DNA of 64,000 nt from JASLDZ01 sp038226305. GTDB taxonomy: Bacteria; Pseudomonadota; Alphaproteobacteria; Caulobacterales; Caulobacteraceae. The position numbers and the translations under genes were made by a program. This document shows, piece by piece, positions 6,989 to 20,873 of the stretch. The notes under the pieces are model-generated. The model did no database searches. It was not told where the DNA came from and was given only the letters and a program-made list of their open reading frames with translations. How positions within the stretch are numbered: position 1 is the first letter of the stretch; the number at the start of each line of letters is the position of its first letter. The stretch covers positions 1 to 64,000 of the forward strand of contig JBBRQN010000010.1 in assembly GCA_038226305.1 (NCBI GenBank). Direction: 5' to 3'.

Positions 6989-9166
6989 ATGCCCCTCGTC
7001 GCCCGCGTGCTCCTTCCCCTGCCTCTGCCCGAAGCGTTCGACTACGCCGTGCCCGAGGGCTGGCAGCTGTCGGTCGGCGCCCAGGTGTCCGCACCGCTCG
7101 GCCCCCGCACGATCCGGGGGGTGGTGACGCAGGTGCGGGAGGCGGAGGGCATCAACCGCCCGCTCAAGCCGCTCGCCGCCCTGCTCGACGATGCACCGCT
7201 GCCGCCCGGCACGCTCGCCTTTGCGCAGTGGGCGGCCCGATACGGCTGCGAGCCGCCGGGCGAGGGGCTGGCGCTGGTGCTCCGGGGCTTGCGCGCCCCG
7301 CCGCCGAAGCCCGCGCGGCTGCTGCAGGCGACGGGGTCCGCCCCGTCCCGCCCCACGGCCCCGCGGCAGCGCGTGCTGGAGGCGCTCGGCGCCGGGCGGC
7401 TTTCGGCCTCCGAACTGGCCACGGCGGCAGGCGTGGGGGCGGGCGTCGTAAAGGGGCTCGTGGATGAGGGCGTGCTGGCCGTCGTCGAGGTGCGGACCCT
7501 GGCGGCCTTCGCGGAGCCGGACCCCTCGACCCCCGGCCTGCCCCTGAATGCGGACCAGGCGGCCGCAGCGACGGCGCTGAACGGCTTCATCGGCCGGGGC
7601 GGTTTTCGCGCCACCCTGCTCGACGGGGTGACCGGTTCGGGCAAGACCGAGGTGTATCTGGAGGCCATCGCAGCCGCCCTGGCGCGGGACCCGCAGGCGC
7701 AGGTGCTGGTGCTGCTGCCCGAGATCGCGCTGACGCAGGCGGTGATCGCCCGCATCGCCGAGCGATTCGGGGCCCAGCCGGCGGAGTGGCACTCAGGTGT
7801 CGCCTCGCCCCAGCGCCGCAAGGTGTGGGAGGCGGTGGCCGCGGGGCGCTGCCGGATCGTGGTGGGGGCCCGCTCGGCTCTGTTCCTGCCCTTCCCGCAT
7901 CTGAAACTGATTGTGGTCGACGAGGAGCACGACGGTTCGTTCAAGCAGGAGGACGGCTTCGTCTACCACGCCCGCGATCTGGCCGTCGCCCGGGCTAAGA
8001 TCGAGGAGGCGGGGGTGATCCTTGCCTCGGCCACCCCCAGCCTCGAGACGCTGCACAACGCCGAGATGGGCCGCTACCTGTGGCTGCGCCTGTCGCAACG
8101 CCACGGAAGGGCGGTGCTGCCCGACATCGTCCTCATCGACCAGCGCGTTCACCCGCCCGAGCGGGGCCGGTGGCTGTCTCCGCCGCTCGTGACCGCTGTG
8201 GGCGAGACCCTGGCGAAGGGGGAGCAGGTGCTGCTGTTCCTGAACCGTCGGGGCTATGCCCCCCTGGTGCTGTGTCAGGCCTGCGGGGAGCGGATGACCT
8301 CGCCCGATACGGACTCGTGGCTGGTGGAGCATCGCTACTCCAACCGGCTGGTGTGCCACCTGACCGGCTTCTCAATGCCGAAGCCCGAGCGCTGCCCGCA
8401 CTGCGACGCGAAGGACAGCCTCGTCGCCATCGGCCCCGGCGTTGAGCGGCTGGAGGAGGAGGCGCGGAGCCTGTTCCCGCAGGCGCGCACTGCCGTGTTT
8501 TCATCGGACTCCACCTTCGAGACGGGCTCGGCCCGGGCGCTGGTCGAGCGGATGGCGCAGGGCGAGATCGACATCCTGATCGCCACCCAGGCCGCCGCGA
8601 AGGGCCACAACTTTCCCAACCTTACCCTCGTGGGCGTGGTCGATGCCGACATGAGCCTGAAGGGCGGCGATCTTCGCGCGGGTGAGCGCACCTTCCAGCT
8701 GCTGCAGCAGGCGGCCGGGCGGGCGGGCCGGCCCAACGCCGAGGGCGAACTGCGGCCGGGCCGGGCGCTCCTGCAGACCTACGCGCCCGAACATCCGGTG
8801 CTGCAGGCCCTGGCCCGCGGCGACCGCGAGGGCTTCATCGAGGCTGAGCGCGAGAGCCGGTCGCTGGCGGGCCTGCCGCCGTTCGGGCGGCTGGCGGCGG
8901 TGATCCTGTCGTCGATGAACCCCGACGCCCTGGAGACCTTCGCCCGCACACTGGCGGCAGCAGCCCCCGTGGCGGACGGGGTGGAGGTGTACGGCCCGGC
9001 CGATGCGCCGCTGGCGCTGATCCGCGGCCGTCGGCGCAAGCGGCTGTTGGTGCGGGCGGACCGCTCCGTCGACCTGCAGGCCTACCTCGAGACCTGGCGG
9101 GCTAGGGCGCGTCCGCCCGGGGCTGTGCGCATGAGCATCGACGTGGACCCCTACAGCTTCCTGTAG
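6989..9166 (+). CDS. priA: Primosomal protein N' (replication restart helicase PriA)
   Basis: A 725-residue 3'-5' helicase that reloads the replisome at repaired forks. An N-terminal 3'-BD domain (LPLPEAFDYAVPEG) precedes helicase motifs: Walker A GVTGSGKTEVYLE, DEEH (VVDEEHDGSFKQEDG), and motif VI QQAAGRAGR. The zinc region is unusual. Of the eight canonical cysteines only Cys429, Cys432, Cys456, Cys469 and Cys472 are present; Ser438, Thr441 and Thr459 replace the rest, so one of two zinc sites appears lost. A GCTATAGA -10-like element at 6971-6978 lies only about 10 bp before the ATG, and no Shine-Dalgarno is seen, so the message may be nearly leaderless. Confidence 0.95.
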   Translation: MPLVARVLLPLPLPEAFDYAVPEGWQLSVGAQVSAPLGPRTIRGVVTQVREAEGINRPLKPLAALLDDAPLPPGTLAFAQWAARYGCEPPGEGLALVLRGLRAPPPKPARLLQATGSAPSRPTAPRQRVLEALGAGRLSASELATAAGVGAGVVKGLVDEGVLAVVEVRTLAAFAEPDPSTPGLPLNADQAAAATALNGFIGRGGFRATLLDGVTGSGKTEVYLEAIAAALARDPQAQVLVLLPEIALTQAVIARIAERFGAQPAEWHSGVASPQRRKVWEAVAAGRCRIVVGARSALFLPFPHLKLIVVDEEHDGSFKQEDGFVYHARDLAVARAKIEEAGVILASATPSLETLHNAEMGRYLWLRLSQRHGRAVLPDIVLIDQRVHPPERGRWLSPPLVTAVGETLAKGEQVLLFLNRRGYAPLVLCQACGERMTSPDTDSWLVEHRYSNRLVCHLTGFSMPKPERCPHCDAKDSLVAIGPGVERLEEEARSLFPQARTAVFSSDSTFETGSARALVERMAQGEIDILIATQAAAKGHNFPNLTLVGVVDADMSLKGGDLRAGERTFQLLQQAAGRAGRPNAEGELRPGRALLQTYAPEHPVLQALARGDREGFIEAERESRSLAGLPPFGRLAAVILSSMNPDALETFARTLAAAAPVADGVEVYGPADAPLALIRGRRRKRLLVRADRSVDLQAYLETWRARARPPGAVRMSIDVDPYSFL

Positions 9167-9242
9167 AAATGCAGTGTTCGTAACGGGTTCTTGAAACTCA
9201 CCCGCCATTGTGAGGCAAGTAACCGCTTCCGGAACCACGACG

Positions 9243-10001
9243 ATGACTGCATGTGACGGCTGCCGGAATGGGGAAGGCTTCGATCAGCCGATCAGCATGG
9301 CCTTCCAGCCGATCGTCGAACTGTCGTCCGGCGAGATCTTTGCGCAGGAGGCCCTGGTGCGGGGCCCGGCGGGAGAAGGTGCCTTCGCCGTGCTTTCGCA
9401 GGTGACACAGGCCAACCGCTACGGCTTCGACCAGAAATGTCGCGTGGCCGCCATCGAGCATGCCGCGGCCCTGGGCGTAGCGGCGGCGGGCCAGATGTTG
9501 TCGATCAACTTCTTGCCCAATGCCGTCTACGAGCCGGCCGCCTGCATCCGCCTGACGCTGGCGACCGCAAAGCGCACGGGCTTTCCCCTGCGAAACCTGA
9601 TCTTCGAGTTCACCGAGAACGAAGAGGTCGAGCCCGCCCACATCGCCAGGATCGTGGCCAGCTACAAGAGCATGGGGTTCAAGACCGCCATCGACGACTT
9701 CGGAGCGGGCTTTTCAGGACTTACGCTTTTGGCGCGGTTCCAGCCTGACATCGTCAAGCTCGACATGGAGCTGATCCGCGGCATCGACCGCGACCCGGTC
9801 CGTCGAGCCATCGTCCGCAACATCGCCAAGACCTGCGAGGAAATCGGCGTCACGATCCTCGGTGAAGGCGTGGAGACAGAGGGCGAGTGCGAAACCCTGC
9901 GTGAGTTCGGGATCACCCTCCAACAGGGCTACCTCTTCGCCAAACCCGCGTTCGAAAGCCTGGCCGACGTGGCGTGGCCCGCGCCCGCAGATGACGTGGC
10001 C

Positions 10002-10013
<12 letters not shown>
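9243..10013 (+). CDS. Stand-alone EAL-domain c-di-GMP phosphodiesterase
   Basis: A 256-residue protein that is almost entirely one EAL domain. Catalytic signatures are present: AQEALVRG (EAL motif), SINFLPN (metal-binding Asn), FEFTENE, IDDFGAGFSGL (the Asp pair), VKLDMELI (Lys), GEGVETEGE and QQGY. It therefore looks active in hydrolysing cyclic di-GMP. The N-terminus carries CDGCRNG, a CxxC pair seen in a group of short EAL proteins, which may bind metal or sense redox state (inference). An in-frame GTG at 9210 is an alternative start. It ends with a 12-bp convergent overlap with the DHA2 transporter gene. Confidence 0.9.
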
Positions 10014-11780
<1,767 letters not shown>

Positions 11781-12554
11781 CTAAGCGATCTCGGCCCCCC
11801 GGCCGTCCTTCTTCTCTTTGCGACGGACTGCCATGTTCAGGAGCTCGACCAGAATCGAGAAGGCCATGGCCGCGTAGATGTAGCCTTTGTCCACGTGAAG
11901 TTCGAAACCTTCGGCGATCAGGGTGAAACCCACCACCAGCAGGAACGCCAGCGCCAGCATCACCACGCTGGGATTACGGCGGATGAAGCCCCCCAACGGC
12001 CCGGAGGCGACCATCATCAACCCCACCGACACCACCACCGCCGCCATCATGATCGGCAGGTGATCGGTCATCCCCACGGCCGTGAGGATGGAGTCGAACG
12101 AAAACACCATGTCGATGAAGAGGATCTGAGCGATCGCCGAGGCGAAGCCCAGGGCGCGTTTCGGCTTGGCCTCGCCGTGCGCGCCTTCGCCCCCCTTGAA
12201 TACCGCCTCGAAGATCTCCGACCCCGCTTTCCACACGAGGAACAGGCCGCCCCCGATCAGGATCAGGTCGCGCCACGAGAAGGCGAAGCCCTCGAAGGTG
12301 ACGACGGGCTCGGTCAGATGGGTGAGGAACGCCAGGAGCGACAGAAGCACCAGCCGCAGCAGGAGCGCGCCCGCCAGGCCGATGGAGCGCGTGCGCGCCC
12401 GGCTGGCTTCCGGCAGGCGGTTGGCTAGGATCGAGATGAAGATGAGGTTGTCCACCCCCAGCACCACCTCGAGCACGATCAGCGTCAGCAGCGCCGCCCA
12501 GGAGTCGGGCGAGCTGACGAGGGCGGTGAGTTCAGAGGGGCTGAAGCCGTTCAC
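11781..12554 (-). CDS. TerC family integral membrane protein
   Basis: A 257-residue membrane protein with about seven helices and the TerC signatures VLEVVLGVDNLIFISIL and FIDMVFSFDSILTAVGMT, whose Asp residues inside the membrane are thought to bind divalent metal. Known TerC proteins act in manganese export, metal loading of exported proteins, or tellurite resistance; which applies here is not clear. The GTG start overlaps the stop of the upstream protease gene as GTGA. The C-terminus is basic and cytosolic (RRKEKKDGRG). Confidence 0.9.
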   Translation of the reverse strand: MNGFSPSELTALVSSPDSWAALLTLIVLEVVLGVDNLIFISILANRLPEASRARTRSIGLAGALLLRLVLLSLLAFLTHLTEPVVTFEGFAFSWRDLILIGGGLFLVWKAGSEIFEAVFKGGEGAHGEAKPKRALGFASAIAQILFIDMVFSFDSILTAVGMTDHLPIMMAAVVVSVGLMMVASGPLGGFIRRNPSVVMLALAFLLVVGFTLIAEGFELHVDKGYIYAAMAFSILVELLNMAVRRKEKKDGRGAEIA

Positions 12555-13705
12555 AACCAGTCCTGCAACGTCATCTTGATGGGCATGCGCTTGTTGTCCC
12601 GGGCGATGTCGAAGGCGAGGTCGGTGCCCGGCGGGGCGGAGAGCCTCGCCTCGAAGGCCCTCGCCTTGGCCGTGGTGTCCAGTTCGATCAGCCGGTCGCC
12701 CGGCTTCAGCCCCGCCGCCTCCGCCGGGCTGCCGGGTGCGGTCGCCTTGACCACGACGCCCACGCTGGAGGGCGACCAGGTCAGGCCGGAGTGGTCATAG
12801 ACGAAGGCGTCCGCCAAAGCCCCGTTGGGCCGGAGCCATACGGTGGAGCCTGCCGCATCGAAGCCCAGCGTGAAGCGGCGCAGAAGTTCGATGCCGATCA
12901 CCCCGTCGTACGAGGACAGGAGGGTCAGCTGGGGATCGGCCAGCTCGACCGGCACGTCGGTGAACTTGTAGGGGCCGAACTTGACGGAGGCTGTGCGCAC
13001 CAGGCGCGATCGGGCGATCCGGTCGGTGATGCCCTTGAACTGCAGGTCCAGAAACTTCGGGTGCTTGTCCCAAAGCTGGTGCTTGCGAACGAAGCTCGGG
13101 TCCAGCTGAAGGGTATTCTCGGCGCCGGTGTCCACCAGCAGGCGGGCGGTGACGCCCTCCACCTCCACATCGGCGATGAAGCCCTTGCCCTCCTGCATGT
13201 GCTCGCACCGCACGGCGCGAAAGCCGCTCCAGTTCGGGCTTCCGCTGGTCTGCACCCGCACGATGCCGCCCTCAAAGTCCATCTGGGTGGCGTGCAGCGT
13301 GAACAGCGACAGGGGGGCCACACCGTCCAGTGAACCCGTTTCCTTGGAGCCCAGGAACACGAGGTCCTGCGCGAGCAGGGCTCCGCCGAACACGACCTGA
13401 TGCGCCTGATAGCCCGTGCCGCTGTCTGTGCCCGCCGCGCCATAGACCCGCGCCGTGCCCACCGAGCGCAGGTCGAGCTTCGTGGCGATGTCCAGCTTCA
13501 GCACCGGGCCGAACAGGTCGCCGGTGTCGAGGAGCACGAGGTAGGGGCCGTTCTTGCCGATCATCATGCCGGTGACGGGCTGGCGACCCCGCATGGCGAA
13601 GCGGAACGCGAGGAACTGCGGCTCTGCTGCGGCGGCGATCGCCGGGGCGGAGGCAGCAGCGGCCAGCGCGGCCCCGGAAACGATCAAACGGCGACGGTCG
13701 AACAT
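12551..13705 (-). CDS. Exported retropepsin-like aspartyl protease with PDZ domain
   Basis: A 384-residue protein starting MFDRRRLIVSGAALAAAASA, a signal peptide with a possible twin-arginine character. Two retropepsin-like half domains follow, with LLDTGDLFG near residue 57 and LLVDTGAENT near residue 188; each has the Asp-Thr-Gly catalytic triplet, so the chain could form a complete aspartyl active site. A PDZ domain is near the C-terminus (PAEAAGLKPGDRLIELD). It probably acts in the periplasm. It heads the terC-exporter operon, and the spacer to the ATP synthase operon is divergent. Confidence 0.8.
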   Translation of the reverse strand: MFDRRRLIVSGAALAAAASAPAIAAAAEPQFLAFRFAMRGRQPVTGMMIGKNGPYLVLLDTGDLFGPVLKLDIATKLDLRSVGTARVYGAAGTDSGTGYQAHQVVFGGALLAQDLVFLGSKETGSLDGVAPLSLFTLHATQMDFEGGIVRVQTSGSPNWSGFRAVRCEHMQEGKGFIADVEVEGVTARLLVDTGAENTLQLDPSFVRKHQLWDKHPKFLDLQFKGITDRIARSRLVRTASVKFGPYKFTDVPVELADPQLTLLSSYDGVIGIELLRRFTLGFDAAGSTVWLRPNGALADAFVYDHSGLTWSPSSVGVVVKATAPGSPAEAAGLKPGDRLIELDTTAKARAFEARLSAPPGTDLAFDIARDNKRMPIKMTLQDWL

Positions 13706-13811
13706 CCAGCCTCCCCTAAGCGACGTGCGACCTTAAAGGGGCCGGGCGTCGGCGTGCAACGCGGCTTGCGTCTTGGTCGCCCCGCGGGTGCAGCCAGCCT
13801 CCCCACTCTGG

Positions 13812-13840
13812 TTGCGGGGGCGAAGACCCCATGCTATCCG
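13812..13840 (+). promoter_or_regulatory. Candidate promoter of the ATP synthase operon
   Basis: TTGCGGG (13812-13818) and GCTATCCG (13833-13840) are 14 bp apart, close to the Caulobacter housekeeping pattern (TTG-like element, then GCTANAWC). It lies in the 294-bp divergent spacer, about 160 bp before atpH. No other good match was seen in this spacer. Confidence 0.35.
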
Positions 13841-13999
13841 CTCGCCCGGCCCCGAACGGCAAGCGTCCGCTTCGAGCCTCCTTGGCTATTTCCAAGCTCG
13901 CCAGCGCCGCCGCCCGACCCGTCGGGTGCGGAGCCTTCGGTTCAAGTGACCGTCGGTTCGATACAGGCCTTTCGAGCGCATCCGAGAGCGGATCACTAC

Positions 14000-14566
14000 G
14001 TGGCGGACAGTTCCAACAGCATGGCCGGCACGGCGGACGTGGGCTCGCGCTACGCCCAGGCCCTGTTCGACCTTGCGGACGACAAGAAGATCGTCGCCGT
14101 GGTCGAAGAAGACGTGAAGGCGCTGAAGGCTATGAGCGCCGAGTCGGCCGACCTGCGCCGCCTGATCGCCTCGCCCACCTATGCGGCGGAAGACAAGGGC
14201 AAGGCCCTCCTCGCCCTGGCCGCCGAGGCCAAGTTCAACGCCGTGACGAAGAAGTTCATCGGCCTTCTGGCCGCCAACAACCGCGTTCAGGCCCTGCCCG
14301 CCGCGATCCGCGCCTTCGAGGCCCTGGCCGCCGCCCGCCGCGGTTCGGTCGCCGCCGAGGTGACGAGTGCTGTGCCGCTCTCCAAGGCGCAGCTGGCGGG
14401 GCTTTCCAAGTCCCTGCGCCAGGTGCTGGGCAAGGATCCCGAGCTGAGCATCAAGGTCGATCCCGCGATACTGGGCGGGCTGAAGGTGAAGGTGGGCTCG
14501 CGCCTGTACGACTCCTCCCTTCGCTCGCGCCTCGACAATCTCAAGCATGCGCTGAAGCGCGCCTAA
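14000..14566 (+). CDS. atpH: ATP synthase F1 subunit delta
   Basis: A 188-residue delta subunit that links the F1 head to the peripheral stalk. GSRYAQALFDLA begins the N-terminal helical domain, and VKVGSRLYDSSLRSRLDNLKHALK is the conserved C-terminal segment. The frame is open well upstream, but homology begins here; GTG at 14000 gives MADSSNS and fits the family length. The ATG at 14021 is a shorter alternative. It starts the F1 operon; the Fo genes (atpIBEF) are not in this window, as is usual in alphaproteobacteria. Confidence 0.9.
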   Translation: MADSSNSMAGTADVGSRYAQALFDLADDKKIVAVVEEDVKALKAMSAESADLRRLIASPTYAAEDKGKALLALAAEAKFNAVTKKFIGLLAANNRVQALPAAIRAFEALAAARRGSVAAEVTSAVPLSKAQLAGLSKSLRQVLGKDPELSIKVDPAILGGLKVKVGSRLYDSSLRSRLDNLKHALKRA

Positions 14567-14592
14567 GCCTTTAAAGACGAAGAGCTCACACG

Positions 14593-16131
<1,539 letters not shown>

Positions 16132-16159
16132 CACCTGACCACCGGAGAGATCGCCGGCC

Positions 16160-17047
16160 ATGGCCAGCCTCAAGGAGATGCGCAATCGGATCGGAAGCGT
16201 GAAAGCCACGCAGAAGATCACGAAGGCGATGCAGATGGTGGCGGCGGCCAAGCTTCGCCGCGCGCAGGAGCAGGCCGAGGCCGCGCGCCCCTACGCCCAG
16301 CGTATGGCGAGTGTCATCGCCAACCTAGCGAACGGCGTCTCCGGTGACGGCGCGCCGAAGCTCCTGGCGGGCACGGGCTCGGAGCAGCGCCACCTGATCG
16401 TGGTGGCCACCGCCGACCGGGGTCTGGCGGGCGGCTTCTCGTCGTCCATCTCCCGCGCCGCCCGGGAGCGGATCAACGCGCTGATCGCCCAGGGCAAGGA
16501 CGTCAAGATCATCGCCGTGGGCCGCAAGGGCCGCGACGCGCTCCGTCGTTTCTTCGGCGACAAGGTGATCTCCACCTACGACCTCTCGGGTGAGAAGAAG
16601 CTAAGCCTCAGCTCGATCAAGCCGGTGGCCGAGGAGATCATCTCCCTGTTCGAGAGCGGTCAGGTGGACGTCGTCACCCTGTTCTACAGCCGCTACAAGT
16701 CGGTGATCAGCCAGATCCCGACGGCCAAGCAGCTCATCCCCGCCGAGGTCGACGCCTCGGCCGACACCGGCCCCTCGCCCGACCTCAAGGGCGGCGTCTA
16801 CTCCTACGAGCCTGACGAGGCCTCGATCCTCGAGACGCTTCTGCCCATGAACATCTCGGTGCAGATCCTCTCGGCGGTGCTCGAGAACCAGGCCGGGTTC
16901 TTCGCCAGCCAGATGGCCGCGATGGACAACGCCACCCGCAACGCCGGCGACCTCATCAGCGCCCTCACCCTTCAATACAACCGTTCGCGCCAGGCTCAGA
17001 TCACCAAGGAGTTGATCGAGATCATCTCCGGCGCCGAAGCGATCTAA
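16160..17047 (+). CDS. atpG: ATP synthase F1 subunit gamma
   Basis: A 295-residue gamma subunit, the central shaft. The start MASLKEMRNRIGSVKATQKI and the C-terminal AMDNATRNAGDLISALTLQYNRSRQAQITKELIEI form the antiparallel coiled coil that turns inside the alpha-beta ring, and TADRGLAGGFSS marks the Rossmann-like domain. A strong GGAGAG ribosome site precedes the ATG. It lies between atpA and atpD in the standard order. Confidence 0.97.
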   Translation: MASLKEMRNRIGSVKATQKITKAMQMVAAAKLRRAQEQAEAARPYAQRMASVIANLANGVSGDGAPKLLAGTGSEQRHLIVVATADRGLAGGFSSSISRAARERINALIAQGKDVKIIAVGRKGRDALRRFFGDKVISTYDLSGEKKLSLSSIKPVAEEIISLFESGQVDVVTLFYSRYKSVISQIPTAKQLIPAEVDASADTGPSPDLKGGVYSYEPDEASILETLLPMNISVQILSAVLENQAGFFASQMAAMDNATRNAGDLISALTLQYNRSRQAQITKELIEIISGAEAI

Positions 17048-17062
17048 GGAACAACGACCGTC

Positions 17063-18528
<1,466 letters not shown>

Positions 18529-18529
<1 letters not shown>

Positions 18530-18792
18530 TGACCTTCCGCTTCTCCCTCGTCGCGCCCGAGCGCGAGCTCTACTCCGGCGACGTCGACCAGGTGGATGCG
18601 CCGGGCGCCGAGGGCGACTTCGGTGTGCTCTCCGGGCATGAGCCGTTCATGACTACGCTGAAGGGCGGAGCGGTGGTGGTCACCTCCGGTTCCACCAAGC
18701 GCGTCTTCACCATCGAAGGCGGCTTCGCCGACGTGACGCCGGACAGCTTCACGCTCCTGGCCGAAAGCGCCGTCGAGGCGACCGTTCAGTGA
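18529..18792 (+). CDS. atpC: ATP synthase F1 subunit epsilon, short form
   Basis: An 87-residue epsilon subunit: FRFSLVAPERELYSGDVDQV, then EGDFGVLSGHEPFMTTLKGG. It is only the N-terminal beta-sandwich; the C-terminal helical hairpin that inhibits ATP hydrolysis in other bacteria (chains of about 135 residues) is absent. Short epsilon subunits occur in related alphaproteobacteria, which often use the zeta inhibitor instead. Its ATG overlaps the atpD stop (TGATG), and its own stop overlaps the next start (GTGA). Confidence 0.95.
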
Positions 18793-19343
18793 TCGGCCTC
18801 CTCGCAGCGGCGGTCCTCGTCGCTGCGGGTCAGCCCGCTCCGGCGGCCGACACCCAGGCGGCCCTGCTTGACACGATGGAAGCCGTGTGTCGGCCCTCCA
18901 CCGAGTCAGACGTTCCCGCCCAGGTCTCCGCCGCGCGCCTGCATTACGAGCCGGTGGCCACCCCGCCCAACCTGCCCACGGGCAAACCCCTGCGCGCCTG
19001 GCTCGCACCTTCGCCCGGGCCGGGGAAGATCTACCTCCTCGACGGCGGCCTGCCGGATAGTGCCCAGGCGGGCTGCATTGTGGCGGTCTATGGCGAGGCC
19101 CTGCCGAAACTCAGCGGAGCCATCCAGTCGCATCTGGCGGCGGCGAAGGCCGGCTTCGCCTCCAACCCCACGCTGGCGGTGGCCGGGCCCCGGCAAACCG
19201 TCTCGCGGTTCGAGCGCCGCAAGGGCGACGTGGTGACCTCCATCCTCGTGATGCAGACGGCGATGCCGCCCGCAGACGCCCCCTCCGTACTCGTGGCGGT
19301 GTCCCGGGTGGACTACGGCTGGATGACGAAGCTCGGCCGCTGA
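18789..19343 (+). CDS. Hypothetical secreted protein coupled to the ATP synthase operon
   Basis: A 184-residue protein of unknown function. MIGLLAAAVLVAAGQPAPAA is a signal peptide; the rest looks soluble and periplasmic, with two cysteines (CRPSTES and QAGCIVAVYG) that could pair. The GTG start overlaps the atpC stop by 4 bp, so it should be translated along with ATP synthase. No catalytic motif was recognised. Confidence 0.7.
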   Translation: MIGLLAAAVLVAAGQPAPAADTQAALLDTMEAVCRPSTESDVPAQVSAARLHYEPVATPPNLPTGKPLRAWLAPSPGPGKIYLLDGGLPDSAQAGCIVAVYGEALPKLSGAIQSHLAAAKAGFASNPTLAVAGPRQTVSRFERRKGDVVTSILVMQTAMPPADAPSVLVAVSRVDYGWMTKLGR

Positions 19344-19344
19344 A

Positions 19345-19590
19345 ATGGTCGAGGCGCTTCTGAACTTCGGCGGGATCGTCGGCGTGCTGATGGTGCTCGT
19401 GGCCTATGCCGGTATCCACGTGGACAGGATCGACCCCAAGGGCGCGGCTGCGCTGCTGCTCAACCTGTTCGGGTCGCTGCTGATCCTCCTGTCCATGTTC
19501 AAGGCCTTCAACCTGCCCGCCTTCTTCATGGAGGCGGCGTGGGCGGCCGTGGCGGTCTACGGCCTGTTCCGGCTGCGCAAGCCGCGCTGA
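19345..19590 (+). CDS. CBU_0592-type small membrane protein
   Basis: An 81-residue protein with about three hydrophobic segments (GIVGVLMVLVAYAGI, AAALLLNLFGSLLILLSMF, FMEAAWAAVAVYGLF) and a basic tail. The N-terminal pattern and the ALLLNLFGSLLI stretch match the small CBU_0592-like membrane family of unknown function. It starts one base after the previous stop and probably ends the operon; the next gene converges 7 bp downstream. Confidence 0.7.
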   Translation: MVEALLNFGGIVGVLMVLVAYAGIHVDRIDPKGAAALLLNLFGSLLILLSMFKAFNLPAFFMEAAWAAVAVYGLFRLRKPR

Positions 19591-19597
19591 GCCTGGC

Positions 19598-20353
19598 CTA
19601 GAGCCGGCCCAGCCACTCCAGGCACAGGTCGGCCAGGGCCGGCGCCTCGGGCTCGTCCATCATCCAGTGGCTCAGGGGCGCCACCACGCGCAGCTGCGCC
19701 GCCAGCCTCTGGGCCGTGACCGTGACCGTGGTGGTGGAGTGCACCTGATCCGCCCCGCCCGACACCACCAGCGAAGGCTGCAGCATCGCCAGGGGCGGCA
19801 CGAAGCTCGCCAGGGTGGGATCGAGCCACCAGCTGAGGATCTCGAACAGCGCCCGGCCGCTTTCGGGCTTCATGCGGGCGTAGAGGGCGCGGGCTGTCTC
19901 TTCCGGCAGGCGGTTCAGGGTGTAGTCGCGCACCGAGCCCCAGTCGGGCTCCACAGACTCCAGCCAGTAGGGGCCGCGGGTGGCGGGCAGGATCAGCCCG
20001 GCCGCCAGCTCCACCGGCGAGGTCACCGGTTGGCCCCAGGCGGGGGAGGGGGCCAGGAGGATCATCCCCGCCACCTTGCGTCGCGAAGCGGCCAGCTGCG
20101 CCACGAGCCCGCCCATGGAGTGGCCGACCAGCACGGGCGGCGACGCGGCGGCATCCACCGCCTCGCAAACGGCGCCCGCATAGTCGCCCAGAGAGCGCGC
20201 CTTCACCTTCGCAGGCGGGTCACCGGCGGCGTGGCCGGGCAGGTCGAGCGCCGATGTGGCATAGCCCGCCGCCTCGAACGGCTTGCGGAAGCCGTCGAAG
20301 CACCAGCCGCCGCAGAACGCGCCGTGGACGAAGATGAGGGGCGGCTTCTTCAC
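19598..20353 (-). CDS. Alpha/beta hydrolase
   Basis: A 251-residue alpha/beta-hydrolase fold enzyme. IFVHGAFCGGWCFDG gives the oxyanion loop, VLVGHSMGGLVAQ the nucleophile Ser, VVSGGADQVHS the acid and VAPLSHWMMDEPE the His, so the catalytic triad is complete. There is no signal peptide, so it is cytosolic. The substrate (ester, lactone or amide) cannot be predicted. It lies 10 bp downstream of rppH, likely in the same transcript. Confidence 0.85.
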   Translation of the reverse strand: MKKPPLIFVHGAFCGGWCFDGFRKPFEAAGYATSALDLPGHAAGDPPAKVKARSLGDYAGAVCEAVDAAASPPVLVGHSMGGLVAQLAASRRKVAGMILLAPSPAWGQPVTSPVELAAGLILPATRGPYWLESVEPDWGSVRDYTLNRLPEETARALYARMKPESGRALFEILSWWLDPTLASFVPPLAMLQPSLVVSGGADQVHSTTTVTVTAQRLAAQLRVVAPLSHWMMDEPEAPALADLCLEWLGRL

Positions 20354-20363
20354 GTGCGGTCGC

Positions 20364-20873
20364 TCAGGCCGGAACGGCGAACGGGGCGAAGGCCGTCAGC
20401 ACCCGGCCATAGGCCTCGCGCTTGAACGGCACGATGCGATCGAGCCCTTCGGCAAGATCCGCCCAGCGCCAGGCGTCGAACTCGGGCTCGTGGTGGGCGT
20501 TCAGGTTCACCTCGGCGTCTTCCCCCGTGAAACGCATGGCAAACCACACCTGCCGTTGGCCACGAAAGCCCCGTGCGCGCTTGGATCCCATGAAACCTGC
20601 CGGAAAATCATAGGCGATCCAGCCCTCGGTGTGGCCCAGCACATCGGCGGAAACCACGCCGGTTTCCTCCTGCAGCTCCCGGCGGGCGGCCGCTTCCAGG
20701 TCTTCGCCGTCGTCGACGCCCCCTTGCGGGAACTGCCAGTTGAAGGGCGCGCGCGAACCAGCCCGCCGCCCCAGCCACACATGGCCACCGCGGTTGATCA
20801 GGACGATCCCCACGTTGGGGCGGTAGTGCGGATACAGGTCCGGGTGGAGGTCGGTCGGCGGAGCTTCGTTCAC
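20364..20873 (-). CDS. rppH: RNA pyrophosphohydrolase RppH (Nudix)
   Basis: A 169-residue Nudix hydrolase with YRPNVGIVLINRGGHVWLGRR and a full Nudix box from GGVDDGEDLEAAARRE through LQEETGV. NWQFPQGGVDDGED is characteristic of RppH, which removes pyrophosphate from 5'-triphosphate mRNA and so starts RNA decay; diadenosine polyphosphates are an alternative substrate. It starts with GTG, overlapping the preceding stop as GTGA. Confidence 0.92.
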   Translation of the reverse strand: MNEAPPTDLHPDLYPHYRPNVGIVLINRGGHVWLGRRAGSRAPFNWQFPQGGVDDGEDLEAAARRELQEETGVVSADVLGHTEGWIAYDFPAGFMGSKRARGFRGQRQVWFAMRFTGEDAEVNLNAHHEPEFDAWRWADLAEGLDRIVPFKREAYGRVLTAFAPFAVPA

